Of a DNA stretch of 63,204 bases, positions 23,126 to 31,332 are shown in pieces; positions within the stretch are counted from its first letter, which is position 1, and each line of letters opens with the position of its first letter. The notes below the pieces were generated by a model. That model was not told where the DNA came from. It saw only the letters and a list, made by a program, of their open reading frames with translations, and did no database searches. Both the position numbers and the translations under genes were made by a program. The DNA is from Nitrososphaerales archaeon (GTDB lineage Archaea > Thermoproteota > Nitrososphaeria > Nitrososphaerales > Gagatemarchaeaceae), in assembly GCA_032906765.1 (NCBI GenBank), contig JAJTZB010000008.1:1-63204 (forward strand), read 5' to 3'.

Positions 23126-23138
23126 GGCTTAAAGAGAG
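23126..23138. promoter_or_regulatory. Shared TATA of the EMAP-domain gene and tRNA-Ala(GGC)
   Basis: AAGGCTTAAAGAG reads as TATA on both strands: about 30 bases upstream of the tRNA-Ala 5' end (23162) and about 38 bases upstream of the EMAP gene start. Confidence 0.55.
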
Positions 23139-23161
23139 CGGCGGGCGCGGCGTGAATCGTA

Positions 23162-23247
23162 GGGCCGGTCGTCTAGTCTGGTAGGATAGTCCCTTGGCAA
23201 AGATTCCAAATTGGGACAGGTCGGGGGTTCGAGTCCCCCCCGGTCCA
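23162..23247 (+). tRNA. tRNA-Ala(GGC) with a 12-nt intron at the canonical site
   Basis: The acceptor GGGCCGG/CCGGTCC contains the alanine G3-U70 wobble. The anticodon stem GTCCC/GGGAC encloses TTGGCA plus T once the 12 bases 23200-23211 are removed; the intron lies between positions 37 and 38, the canonical archaeal site. The mature tRNA has 74 bases including the discriminator A. The anticodon GGC agrees with alanine. Confidence 0.88.
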
Positions 23248-23305
23248 TTATAGATTCACATCCTGTCGCGTACGGAATCGATTCCTATCGATTTCTCCGC
23301 CCTGT

Positions 23306-23399
23306 CAGTATAAATACCAGATATGCCAGCTCGTGTCGGCGGGTTGAGTGGTACCTCCACCCGTTCCGCCTAACAAACCCCGGAGTCGGAGGATAGATA
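23306..23399 (+). promoter_or_regulatory. Promoter and structured 5' leader of queT, possible queuosine-precursor riboswitch
   Basis: TATA AGTATAAATACC (about 23306-23317) predicts transcription from about 23335-23340. This leaves a leader of about 60 bases, unusual here where most mRNAs look leaderless. The leader can form CGGGT-14 nt-ACCCG or GGCGG/CCGCC with an inner GTGG/CCAC hairpin, followed by CUAACAAACCCC. A strong ribosome-binding site GGAGG (about 23387-23391) stands 8 bases before the GTG start, and CCTCC in the hairpin loop (about 23353-23358) is its exact complement. The gene imports a queuosine/archaeosine precursor, so ligand-controlled translation is plausible but unproven. 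Confidence 0.45.
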
Positions 23400-23888
23400 G
23401 TGAGAAGGAGCGTAGTGGTTGCGACTGCGTCTGTGTACGCAGCGATGTACGTCGCGCTTGTCCTTGCCTTCAGCCCAATCAGTTACGGTGTAATCAACCT
23501 GCGCGTGGCCAACATCCTCATCGGCCTAGTTCCCCTTGTGGGTTGGCCAGCAATATTGGGACAGACGATAGGGGTCCTGATAGCCAACCAACCTTCTCTC
23601 GGAGACCAGCTCGGGCCCATAGACCTGATCAACGTCGTCCCCACCTTCGTATTCTCATGGCTCCTCTGGAGGCTGAGACATGTGAGCGTTTTCCTTGGCC
23701 TGACACTTTACTCCTTGGCCCTGGGAGTTTCCGTAAGCTTCGCCCTGAGCTACGCCTTCAACCTGCCGGTGCTCGTCGAAATCCCGTTGGTGACGACAGG
23801 GATATTTCTGGCGACAACAGTCCTGGGCTACTTGCTCTACGGGGCGGTCAAGAAACTCGGAATACTGCAGAGGAGGTTTGCCGACTGA
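23400..23888 (+). CDS. queT: QueT-type queuosine precursor transporter (S component)
   Basis: 162 residues with five or six transmembrane helices, in the pattern of the QueT family (COG4708): ISYGVINLRVANILIGLVPL near residue 28, GWPAILGQTIGVLIAN near 48, and conserved GP(I)DLIN near 74. QueT proteins are substrate-binding subunits of ECF importers for queuosine precursors such as preQ0/preQ1. The start codon is GTG with a GGAGG Shine-Dalgarno. The downstream gene is a queC homologue, in line with archaeosine supply for tRNA position 15. Confidence 0.82.
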   Translation: MRRSVVVATASVYAAMYVALVLAFSPISYGVINLRVANILIGLVPLVGWPAILGQTIGVLIANQPSLGDQLGPIDLINVVPTFVFSWLLWRLRHVSVFLGLTLYSLALGVSVSFALSYAFNLPVLVEIPLVTTGIFLATTVLGYLLYGAVKKLGILQRRFAD

Positions 23889-24765
23889 GTTGAGTCTGGG
23901 TCTCGTCGTGGACAGGCAGAGCTCGGACGAGACAAGGAACGCAATCAGCTGCATATCCGGCGGAGTCGACTCGGTCACAACAACATACTACGTCAGTAAG
24001 GTCCTGAAGCCGAAGAAGCAGCTCCTGATTTTCTGCAACTACAAGCAGAGGACCTACAGGTATGAAGAGTTCTGCATCAAGAGGATCTCCCAGGAACTCG
24101 GTATCCCTCTCAAAATAATAAATCTCGATTGGCTCGGCGACATAAGCACATCTGTCCTCACTCATCCGCAGAAGGAGATCACAGAGACCAAGGAGGAGGA
24201 CCTTTGGGACTCGGCGAAGGCGAGAAGCAGGATCTTGAAATGGTGGGACCCCTGCAGGAACGCCATCCTGCTACTGGTTGGCCTTTCACACGCCGAGTCG
24301 TTCTACATCTCCGAGGGCGAGCGGTACGATGTCTTCATCGGCATCAGGAGGGAGACCCCGGTAGCCATGAAAGACAATACGCCGGAATTCATGCAGGAGA
24401 TCAACCGCCTCGCAGAGCAAGCCACCCACCACGGCGGCTACAGGCTGTTGGCCCCGCTCATCACGTACGACAAGGACAAGGTGGTCAAACTGGGCCAAGA
24501 GCTCGGCGTCCCCTGGGAGTACACCTACAGCTGCTATGCCGGGCACAGCTTCAGGACCATCGGCGGCAGGACGCTGCCTGTCCACTGTGGAATCTGCTCG
24601 AATGACAAGAGAAGGGCACTTGCTTTCAAGATGTCCGGAGTGCACGATCCCAGTTTATATTCGAGACCCCCAATCCATGATGTAGAATACGAGAAACCAA
24701 ATGGAGTCTATATCCAGAAGCGAACAGGTAAGGAAGACTTGGCAGAATCACGAGAGAAGGATTAA
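23878..24765 (+). CDS. queC: QueC-like 7-cyano-7-deazaguanine synthase with altered C-terminus
   Basis: The 295-residue protein has the PP-loop motif CISGGVDSVTTTY near residues 24-36, a central PP-loop ATPase fold and the QueC ending SCYAG...VHCGICSNDKRRALAFK, but only two of the usual four zinc-type cysteines are spaced normally. QueC makes preQ0 from carboxydeazaguanine. The coding frame overlaps queT by 11 bases (start TTG 23878 or 23890). After residue ~260 the natural end (SGVHDPSLY) is followed by about 34 foreign residues that run into an inserted endonuclease gene, which itself ends with a second copy of the QueC tail. Confidence 0.8.
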   Translation: MPTELSLGLVVDRQSSDETRNAISCISGGVDSVTTTYYVSKVLKPKKQLLIFCNYKQRTYRYEEFCIKRISQELGIPLKIINLDWLGDISTSVLTHPQKEITETKEEDLWDSAKARSRILKWWDPCRNAILLLVGLSHAESFYISEGERYDVFIGIRRETPVAMKDNTPEFMQEINRLAEQATHHGGYRLLAPLITYDKDKVVKLGQELGVPWEYTYSCYAGHSFRTIGGRTLPVHCGICSNDKRRALAFKMSGVHDPSLYSRPPIHDVEYEKPNGVYIQKRTGKEDLAESREKD

Positions 24766-25441
24766 GCAAAAAGAAGCGATGAGGAAGTGTTGGCAGAGAG
24801 AGGATTACAGAGCAAAAGTGTCTGAACACCTGCGCCAAATGGCCAGCAAGGGCGGGCAAAAGGCTGCGCAATTGAGACGTGCAGGTGCGATAACGATTAG
24901 TGAGGAGACTAGAAAGCATTGCAGCGAATCCCAAAGAAGGAGATTCCAGCGACCTGAGGAGCTGAAGAAACTGGAAATGGCCAGACTGCTCTCCTACGAA
25001 TCCGTCGACCTCCAGGAGCGGGCTCAAAGGATGAGAGAGGCTTTCCTTGAGAAATACGGATCTTTCTTGGAGCTTGCAAGGATGGGTATGAAGGCTCCAA
25101 AGAGGAAGCCTAACAGATTGGAGATAGAAGTTGGAAAGATGCTGGGAGACGAATGGGAATACGTTGGTGACGGAAGATTAGTAATCGATGGTTTGATTCC
25201 TGACTTCGTCCATAGGACCAAGAGGAAAGTCTTGGAAGTTCTAGGCTGTTACTATCACTCTTGCCCGATACATTTCCCAAATGTTCGAATGGGATACAAG
25301 ACATTGCCCGCATTCAGAGAATCCGTCTTTAGAGATAAAGGATACGAGGTTACATTTCTCTGGGAGCACGACATCAAGAAACGGAGGAAGGTAGCCTTCA
25401 GAGAAGCGGGCGTCAACGACCCCTCGGTTTACGCCGAGTGA
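24701..25441 (+). CDS. EDxHD-type homing endonuclease with NUMOD-like repeats, fused to a QueC-like tail
   Basis: 246 residues, much more A/T-rich than the neighbours. N-terminal basic helical repeats (EQVRKTWQNHERRIKQ, EAMRKCWQREDYRAK) resemble NUMOD3 DNA-binding motifs. Residues about 135-225 show a Vsr/EDxHD-like nuclease core: NRLEIEVGKMLGDEW, IDGLIPDF, KVLEVLGCYYH, FRDKGYEVTFLWEHD. The last 17 residues, KVAFREAGVNDPSVYAE, are not part of the nuclease; they are the expected C-terminus of QueC. The gene overlaps queC by 65 bases. The likely history is invasion of queC by a homing endonuclease gene. Confidence 0.75.
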   Translation: MESISRSEQVRKTWQNHERRIKQKEAMRKCWQREDYRAKVSEHLRQMASKGGQKAAQLRRAGAITISEETRKHCSESQRRRFQRPEELKKLEMARLLSYESVDLQERAQRMREAFLEKYGSFLELARMGMKAPKRKPNRLEIEVGKMLGDEWEYVGDGRLVIDGLIPDFVHRTKRKVLEVLGCYYHSCPIHFPNVRMGYKTLPAFRESVFRDKGYEVTFLWEHDIKKRRKVAFREAGVNDPSVYAE

Positions 25442-25498
25442 CTACCCTGGGTACACTTCCTTCCAGGATTTCCGAGATCCCCAGATCGCTGGTCCGTC

Positions 25499-26833
25499 CT
25501 AGCTCTGGGGACGATCTTGGTTGATGGAGGGCAGCTTGGCGACGACAGCGGCTGCGAGGAAGGCGAGCAGGCCGGCCAAGACGAATGTCACGTGGAAACC
25601 CAGGTAGACGGAGATGAAACTGGAGGCAAGGGAACCTGCGAGGGTGGCGAACCCGACCACGGAACTGTAGACGCCGAGTGCAGCGCCCGGACTCCTCGTC
25701 TGCACAGTGTTGAACATCATCGTGTTGGATGAGGTGTAGTATACCGCGAAGGCAGTCCCTGCCGAGATCGGATAGAGTATGAGGACTGGGATGATGAACG
25801 ATGGGCTCGCAGCGAGAAGCGCCGAGGCGCCGAGCAGGACATAGCCTCCTCCCCTCAGGAGGAGACCCTGGATGGAGGTCGACTTGAGAGTCCGGCTCTC
25901 CGCGTACCTCCCGACATATCTGAACGAAAGCGTCTGGATGAACGAGCCAGCGAGTATGACTGCGAAGACGACGCCTGCGGAGAGCGAGAATGCTGAGAGG
26001 GCGGGGACGAATGAAGTGTTGAACAGCCCGCTCGAGAGGTAGAAGCAGACTGTCGAGATGTAGAAGAGAGGGATGTAGCTGGTGATTGTGAACCTGAGAC
26101 CTCTGAAGACGCGGCGGAAGTCTGATGCCCTCGGCAGGTTGAGGAACATCAGTGGGAGGCTCAGGAGCCTTGCGAAGAAGCTGGACTTCCTTCCGACTAT
26201 TGTTTCCCGCTCGAAGGTGAAGGCCGGCTCATGTATCGTGACGAGGGCGAGTGATGCGGAGGCCAAGGAAAAGACGCCGAGAGGTATCGCAAGTAGGATA
26301 AGGGGGAGGGTCTGCGCCCAGAACGTGCTGAGGACGAGTCCGCCCACGTTCCCTATGCTTGACATCATCGAGAGCCTGGCAAACGTGTCCGCCCACCTGC
26401 CCTTCTGTTCAGTCTCCATGATCAGCAGGTTCAGCGGGGTCGCAGCGGCAGCAGACATGAAGGAGAAGACGGAATAGACCAGGAGGGTTCCAGGCGTGCT
26501 ACTGGAATAGTAGAAGGCGAAGAGCACGAGGGACATGACGGAGTAGCTGAGAACGACTAGGGTTCTGCGCGCATGCAGTCGGTCGGTTGTGATTCCCCAG
26601 AAGATCGAGGCGGGGATGCTCACTCCGTTGAAGAGGGCCACGGCGAGACCCGCGTAGATGGTTCCGAGCGGGTGACCGCTGAGCTGGATGAGGTAGAGCT
26701 GGACTAAGGTCCCCAATGGACCGGTTGCGAGAGAGACCGGGAGCACAGAGTAGACCCAGTCTGCCGACCTCGTAGTCTTCGGCGCGCCCAAATTCTGTCT
26801 CTGCCCCCGACTCCAAGGCTCGGAGCAGTCCAC
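25499..26833 (-). CDS. Major facilitator superfamily transporter
   Basis: The protein has 444 residues and about 12 transmembrane helices in the MFS pattern, with the signature loop between helices 2 and 3 (FWGITTDRLHARRTLV near residue 78) and its weaker counterpart in the second half (RYVGRYAESRTLKSTS near 305). A central basic loop (FERETIVGRKSSFF) separates the halves. The substrate is unknown. The start codon is GTG at 26833; the first ~25 residues are hydrophilic and a later start is possible. Confidence 0.82.
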   Translation of the reverse strand: MDCSEPWSRGQRQNLGAPKTTRSADWVYSVLPVSLATGPLGTLVQLYLIQLSGHPLGTIYAGLAVALFNGVSIPASIFWGITTDRLHARRTLVVLSYSVMSLVLFAFYYSSSTPGTLLVYSVFSFMSAAAATPLNLLIMETEQKGRWADTFARLSMMSSIGNVGGLVLSTFWAQTLPLILLAIPLGVFSLASASLALVTIHEPAFTFERETIVGRKSSFFARLLSLPLMFLNLPRASDFRRVFRGLRFTITSYIPLFYISTVCFYLSSGLFNTSFVPALSAFSLSAGVVFAVILAGSFIQTLSFRYVGRYAESRTLKSTSIQGLLLRGGGYVLLGASALLAASPSFIIPVLILYPISAGTAFAVYYTSSNTMMFNTVQTRSPGAALGVYSSVVGFATLAGSLASSFISVYLGFHVTFVLAGLLAFLAAAVVAKLPSINQDRPQS

Positions 26834-26906
26834 TCATCTACTTATTGAAGTCCATCGAGGTGTGACAGGAAAAGCTGAACTAACGCGCCTCGGACGTAAG
26901 TGACGC

Positions 26907-27722
26907 TTGACTCTTCTGGGGAGGAACCTGGCGATCGCGATTCCTGATACTGTGCTTGAGGAGAGAGAGTCGCCCCGAGAGAAGACGGTCAAGATGGGCT
27001 CGATAGCAAGGGCGTGCGCGATTTACGGCGTCGATGTTGTCGAGGTGTTCAGGGACGAGAAGGGGAGAGGAGAGGCCAGGCTGATCAAGAAGATCCTCGA
27101 GTACTTGGAGACGCCGCAGTATCTCAGGAAGAGGTTGTACTCCATCGACGAGTCTCTCAGGTATGCCGGGCTTCTTCCTCCGTTGAGAATACCCTCCCAC
27201 AAGCCGAAGATACCTGTCGAGAAGCTGCAGGTGGGAGACGTTAGGGAGGGTGTGACAAACGCCGACGGCACGGTAGACATAGGTCTTGACAGCAATCCGA
27301 GGATGAAAGAGAGGATCGGCGCGAACAGAAGGGTGACTGTCAAGCTCGCGTCGAAGAGCCCGTTGACCGCCGAGCTCGTGGAGAGGGAGAAGGTCAACGA
27401 GTACTGGGGCTACGTGGTCGAGGTCAGGACTGTGGACGACGTCATAGCTGACAAGAGGTTCGGGCTGAAAATCGCCACCTCGAGGTATGGGAACAATCTC
27501 CAGTCTCAGGTCTTCCAGGTGCGCGAGGCTGTGTTGAAGTCCGCTTCCATCCTTATCATGTTCGGTTCTCCCGCGAGGGGGCTCTTCGACATAGCAGGCC
27601 GGACGCTCAGCGAAAGGATTTCGTTCGTATTGAATCTCTTCCCTGAGCAACACGTCGAGACTGTCAGGACTGAAGAGGCAATCTTCGCAGCACTCAATCT
27701 CGTGAATACATTGGCAGTTTGA
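26907..27722 (+). CDS. SPOUT-class RNA methyltransferase (COG2106)
   Basis: 271 residues with the SPOUT fold of the COG2106 family: N-terminal LAIAIPDTVLEERESPREKT (strand and trefoil-forming elements), a middle region with YLRKRLYSID and an OB-like insert (about 110-185), and a C-terminal trefoil-knot part with ILIMFGSPARGLFDIAG and LNLFPEQHVETVRTEEAIFAALNLVN, which binds SAM. Archaeal members lie directly upstream of the L3 gene, as here, pointing to rRNA modification coupled to ribosome synthesis. TTG 26907 is the chosen start. Confidence 0.85.
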   Translation: MTLLGRNLAIAIPDTVLEERESPREKTVKMGSIARACAIYGVDVVEVFRDEKGRGEARLIKKILEYLETPQYLRKRLYSIDESLRYAGLLPPLRIPSHKPKIPVEKLQVGDVREGVTNADGTVDIGLDSNPRMKERIGANRRVTVKLASKSPLTAELVEREKVNEYWGYVVEVRTVDDVIADKRFGLKIATSRYGNNLQSQVFQVREAVLKSASILIMFGSPARGLFDIAGRTLSERISFVLNLFPEQHVETVRTEEAIFAALNLVNTLAV

Positions 27723-27776
27723 GTGGAAAGCTTAAAGGCTGAACGAAAAACGGGGTTCGGGAAAGGTTAGAGTGAA

Positions 27777-28715
27777 TTGGGTCACAGGAAGCATAGTGCG
27801 CCACGCAGGGGTAGCCTTGCATACAGGCCCAGAGGACGTGCGAACAGGCGTGTTCCCAGAGTGAGAAACTGGCCCAAGATAGCGAGCGACAAGCCGACGA
27901 TTCTGGGGTTTCCAGCCTTCAAGGCGGGGACGATTCACGCAATCACAGTCGACGACAGGGCGAAGACGCCCAACTTCGGCAAGCCTCTCTTCAACCTCTC
28001 GAGCGTCCTGTCCCTCCCTGACGCTGAGGTGAAGGGCATAAGGTTCTACGGATGCGAGAACGGATACGAAGTCGCAATCGCCGACGGGCAGAGCCTGCCA
28101 GCCGGCGTGCCAATGGAGAAGGTGAATAGGGTAGCGGCAGTCGTCTCCGTTGTTCCCAGCGAGGTCGGGCTGTCCCAAAAGGAGCCGCTCGTCTTCGAGG
28201 TCGGCGTCGGGGGTGGTGACATAAAGTCGCAGATTGACTACGCTGTCGGTCTGGTAGGTAAGAAGGTCAAGTTCTCAGAAGTCTTCAGGCCGGGTATGTA
28301 CGTTGACGTCCTCGGCATCACGAAGGGAAAGGGATTCGAGGGACCTGTGACCAGGTTCGGAGTGAAGAGGAAGCAGCACAAGTCAAGGAAGAGCGTCAGA
28401 GCGGTCGGTGTCATCGGCCCTTGGCACCCTGCAGCGGTCATGTACACAGTCGCAAGGGCGGGCCAAATGGGATTCCACCAGAGGACAGAGACAGGCAAGA
28501 GGATTCTTCTCATGGGAAACGGCAAGGAAAAGCCGATAACGCCCGCGGGGGGCTTCCTACACTTCGGGGTCGTGAACGGCGACTACGCTGTGCTGAGGGG
28601 TTCCGTTCCTGGCCCTGCCAGCAGGTTCGTCATAGTAAGGTTCCCGGAACGCTGGGTTCCAAGGAGTCAGGCTCCACCCCAAGTCGTTGAAGTGAGCACG
28701 ATGGCGAGGGCGTAG
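27777..28715 (+). CDS. rpl3: 50S ribosomal protein L3
   Basis: 312 residues, the normal archaeal length (about 330). The start MGHRKHSAPRRGSLAYRPR and the centre KGKGFEGPVTRFGVKRKQHKS, with WHPAAVMYTVARAGQMGFHQ near 215, are typical of archaeal/eukaryotic L3. TTG start 27777; a TATA-like GCTTAAAGG is about 45 bases upstream, after the SPOUT gene. First gene of a block L3-L4-L23-L2-S19 with gaps below 6 bases. Confidence 0.96.
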   Translation: MGHRKHSAPRRGSLAYRPRGRANRRVPRVRNWPKIASDKPTILGFPAFKAGTIHAITVDDRAKTPNFGKPLFNLSSVLSLPDAEVKGIRFYGCENGYEVAIADGQSLPAGVPMEKVNRVAAVVSVVPSEVGLSQKEPLVFEVGVGGGDIKSQIDYAVGLVGKKVKFSEVFRPGMYVDVLGITKGKGFEGPVTRFGVKRKQHKSRKSVRAVGVIGPWHPAAVMYTVARAGQMGFHQRTETGKRILLMGNGKEKPITPAGGFLHFGVVNGDYAVLRGSVPGPASRFVIVRFPERWVPRSQAPPQVVEVSTMARA

Positions 28716-28720
28716 CGCTG

Positions 28721-29524
28721 ATGAAGGTCGGTGTGCTGGGGCTGGATGGAAAGCAATCAGGGACGGTCGAGGTGCCTGACGTGTTCACAGGCGCGCTGAG
28801 ACCCGACCTGATTAGGAGGGCGTTCTGGCTCATTGGCTCGCATACCCTTCAGCCGAAGGGGAGGGACCCGATGGCTGGAGAGAGGACCACTGCTGAGACG
28901 CACAGCCCGCCCACCGGGACTGGCCAGTCCAGGGTTCCGAGGGTGAAGGGGAGCAGGTATTCGAGGTCAGGGATGGCAGGAGGGATTGCAAGCGTCGTGA
29001 AGGGAAGGCTTGCGCATCCGCCTAGGTCTGAGAAGGTCATCTACCTCAAAATCAACTCGAAGGAGAGACGCCTAGCAACGGCCTCGGCCATAGCCTACAC
29101 TGCGAATCTGGAGGCTATACAGTCTAGGGGGCACAGGGTCAAGAAGGTGTCGCTCCCGATGGTTGTCTCAGACGACGTAGAGGCGCTGGGCAAGACCTCG
29201 GAATTGGCTGCGTTCTTCGAGAAGCTGGACCTCGCTGAGGAGATGAGCAGGTTGTACCGAGGCATCAAGAGGAATCCCGGCAAGTCTAGGCTCAGGGGCA
29301 GGGCGTACGAAGAGAAGGTCGGGCCTCTGTTAGTGGTGACCAACGACAGAGGAGTAGGCAAGGCAGCTGGGTCGATCCCAGGCGTCGACGTGGCCAGGGT
29401 TGACAGTCTGAGCGTCCTCAACCTTGCCCCGGGAGGTGTCCCTGGAAGGTTAACCCTGTGGACCGAGTCGGCGTTCGGAGCGCTCTCGCCAGAGAAAGAG
29501 GAGGTAGTCGCAGTTGCGGCTTGA
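28721..29524 (+). CDS. rpl4: 50S ribosomal protein L4
   Basis: 267 residues with the archaeal L4 pattern: VGVLGLDGKQSGTVEVPDVF at the start and the long loop RVPRVKGSRYSRSGMAGG near 70-90 that reaches into the peptide exit tunnel, then the DDVEALGKTSELAAFFEKL region. It is five bases from L3 and overlaps L23 by 11 bases. Confidence 0.95.
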   Translation: MKVGVLGLDGKQSGTVEVPDVFTGALRPDLIRRAFWLIGSHTLQPKGRDPMAGERTTAETHSPPTGTGQSRVPRVKGSRYSRSGMAGGIASVVKGRLAHPPRSEKVIYLKINSKERRLATASAIAYTANLEAIQSRGHRVKKVSLPMVVSDDVEALGKTSELAAFFEKLDLAEEMSRLYRGIKRNPGKSRLRGRAYEEKVGPLLVVTNDRGVGKAAGSIPGVDVARVDSLSVLNLAPGGVPGRLTLWTESAFGALSPEKEEVVAVAA

Positions 29525-29780
29525 AGACGCGCAGAAGATAGTGAAGAGACCGTACGTGACCGAGAGGACCTTCGACCAGATAGAGAAGGAGAACAAGATC
29601 TGCTTCCTGGTCTGGGACGGGGCCACCAAGGTCCAGATAGCGAATGCAGTCGAGGCGCTCTACGAGGTCAAGGTCAGGGCGGTCAACACTGCCAGAACGA
29701 TAAAGGGGAAGAAGGCGTTTGTGCGATTGGCAGAGGAGAGCTCCGCAGCAGACCTCGCGACAAAGCTGGGGCTGGTGTAA
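29514..29780 (+). CDS. rpl23: 50S ribosomal protein L23
   Basis: 88 residues, standard L23 length, with IVKRPYVTERTFDQIEKENK and AVEALYEVKVRAVNTARTIKGKKAFVRL. The TTG start lies inside the end of L4. L23 forms the SRP and chaperone docking site near the tunnel exit. Confidence 0.95.
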   Translation: MRLEDAQKIVKRPYVTERTFDQIEKENKICFLVWDGATKVQIANAVEALYEVKVRAVNTARTIKGKKAFVRLAEESSAADLATKLGLV

Positions 29781-29783
29781 CAG

Positions 29784-30530
29784 ATGGGAAAGAGGATTCT
29801 TCAACGCAGGCGCGGCAAGGCTGGCATACAGTTCAGGGCCCCGATCATCGGCAAGATAGCACCGTCGAGGTACCCGAATGTTCCGTTGGCCGGCTCGGAC
29901 AAGGCCCGCGTCACTGCCATCCTGGATGAGAGGGGAAGGAGCGCGCCGCTTGCACAGCTCGAGTACGGCCTGAGGCAGTTCACCTATGTCCCCGCAGCCG
30001 TGGGTCTCTCTGTTGGGAGCGAGGTTTCAATCGGAGCGGGGGCGAGCCCCGTGGGAGGTAACATACTGCCCCTCTCAGCAATACCAGAGGGGACGAAGGT
30101 GTGCAACGTGGAGCTGAGGCCAGGCGACGGAGGGAAGCTCGTCAGAGCATCCGGCGGTTCGGCCGTCCTCTTCTCGAAGTCAGGAGGGAGGGCCATACTG
30201 AAGCTGCCTTCAGGCAAGAACATATTGGTGAACGAGAGGTGCAGGGCGACTGTGGGCGAGGTTGCCGGAGGCGGAAGGAGGGAGAAACCCTTCCTGACTG
30301 CAGGCAAGAGGCATCACGCGATGAGGGCTTCTGGGAGGGTCTACCCTCGCATGAGAGGAATCGCAATGGCCGTGGTCTACCATCCGTTCGGAGGAGGCAG
30401 ACATCAGCATCCTGGCAAGTCGACGAGCACTTCGAGGAACGCGCCGCCGGGCAGGAAGGTCGGCCTTATAGCCCCCAGGAAGACAGGAAGGGGGAGGTTG
30501 CCTAGGGCTAGCATGGAGGTAAGGGAGTAG
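29784..30530 (+). CDS. rpl2: 50S ribosomal protein L2
   Basis: 248 residues. Characteristic L2 features: MGKRILQRRRGKAGIQFRAP at the start, AGASPVGGNILPLSAIPEGT in the middle, and the C-terminal peptidyl-transferase loop VYHPFGGGRHQHPGKS with the conserved His. A three-base gap follows L23. Confidence 0.96.
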   Translation: MGKRILQRRRGKAGIQFRAPIIGKIAPSRYPNVPLAGSDKARVTAILDERGRSAPLAQLEYGLRQFTYVPAAVGLSVGSEVSIGAGASPVGGNILPLSAIPEGTKVCNVELRPGDGGKLVRASGGSAVLFSKSGGRAILKLPSGKNILVNERCRATVGEVAGGGRREKPFLTAGKRHHAMRASGRVYPRMRGIAMAVVYHPFGGGRHQHPGKSTSTSRNAPPGRKVGLIAPRKTGRGRLPRASMEVRE

Positions 30531-30926
30531 TTGCCGAAAGAGTTCAGGTACAGAGGGCACAGTCTTGAGGAGATGCAGTCGATGTCCACAGAGTCTATGC
30601 TGCAGCTGCTGCCGTCAAGGGCACGGCGCTCCTTGAACAGGGGTGTCTCCGACGAGAAGAGGAAGCTGCTCGAGGACGTGCGGGCCATGAAGGATGGTAA
30701 GATCGAGGGGCAGATTAAGACTCACGCCCGAGACATGATAGTCCTGCCTTCGATGGTCGGTCTGACGCTGAACGTGCACAACGGCAAGGAGTTCGTCGCC
30801 CTCCAGGTGAAACCAGAGATGATCGGGAGGTACCTCGGAGAGTTCGTGATCACCAACAAGAAGGTGGTTCACGGGACTCCTGGAATCGGTGCGAGCCGTT
30901 CGAGCCTGTACGTGCCGCTAAAGTGA
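30531..30926 (+). CDS. rps19: 30S ribosomal protein S19
   Basis: 131 residues, the archaeal S19 size. N-terminal PKEFRYRGHSLEEMQSMS; the conserved C-terminal MIGRYLGEFVITNKKVVHGTPGIGASRSSLYVPLK. TTG start immediately at the stop of L2. In most archaea L22 and S3 follow; here the run ends, and only a membrane protein gene continues it. Confidence 0.96.
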   Translation: MPKEFRYRGHSLEEMQSMSTESMLQLLPSRARRSLNRGVSDEKRKLLEDVRAMKDGKIEGQIKTHARDMIVLPSMVGLTLNVHNGKEFVALQVKPEMIGRYLGEFVITNKKVVHGTPGIGASRSSLYVPLK

Positions 30927-30927
30927 C

Positions 30928-31332
30928 TTGTTCGAGCCATTCTCGTTCCTGAGGTCTGTCGCTTTCGCCGTGCTTTTCGCCGGGATAGAGTACAGGTACG
31001 TGAACAGGAGGGAGGAGGAGTGGACGAGGAAGGTCGAGAGTTTCTACGAGAAGGCCGCCTTCTGGATAATCTCGCCCTACCAGGCGTACCTCCTCCTGCC
31101 CACCTTCGTGGTGGTCGCGTTCGCTCTCCCCGTCTCGGCGTGGGCTGGGAACACCTTCCTGGTCGCGGTCGCCGAGGACATGGCCTACTTTGCGTGGAGG
31201 GGCAGCCGGGTAGTGAAGGGCGAGTGGACGACGATGCTCTTCGGGAGCTTCACCGTGAATGGCCACGAAGTCTCGGTCTGGTGGCCCCTCGGGCTCTTAA
31301 TCGCTGCTGCGCTGTACCTTATGCCGCTCTAA
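30928..31332 (+). CDS. Membrane protein at the end of the ribosomal block, unknown
   Basis: 134 residues, about four transmembrane helices with a conserved-looking charged segment between the first two (YRYVNRREEEWTRKVESFYE). TTG 30928 lies one base past the S19 stop codon, so it is co-transcribed. I recognise no family. Its place where rpl22 would be expected is unusual. Confidence 0.6.
   Translation: MFEPFSFLRSVAFAVLFAGIEYRYVNRREEEWTRKVESFYEKAAFWIISPYQAYLLLPTFVVVAFALPVSAWAGNTFLVAVAEDMAYFAWRGSRVVKGEWTTMLFGSFTVNGHEVSVWWPLGLLIAAALYLMPL

Noticed and set aside
23335-23399. Assignment of the queT leader to a known preQ1 riboswitch class
   Set aside because: Stem lengths and loop sequences do not match the class I, II or III consensus closely enough; kept only as a candidate.
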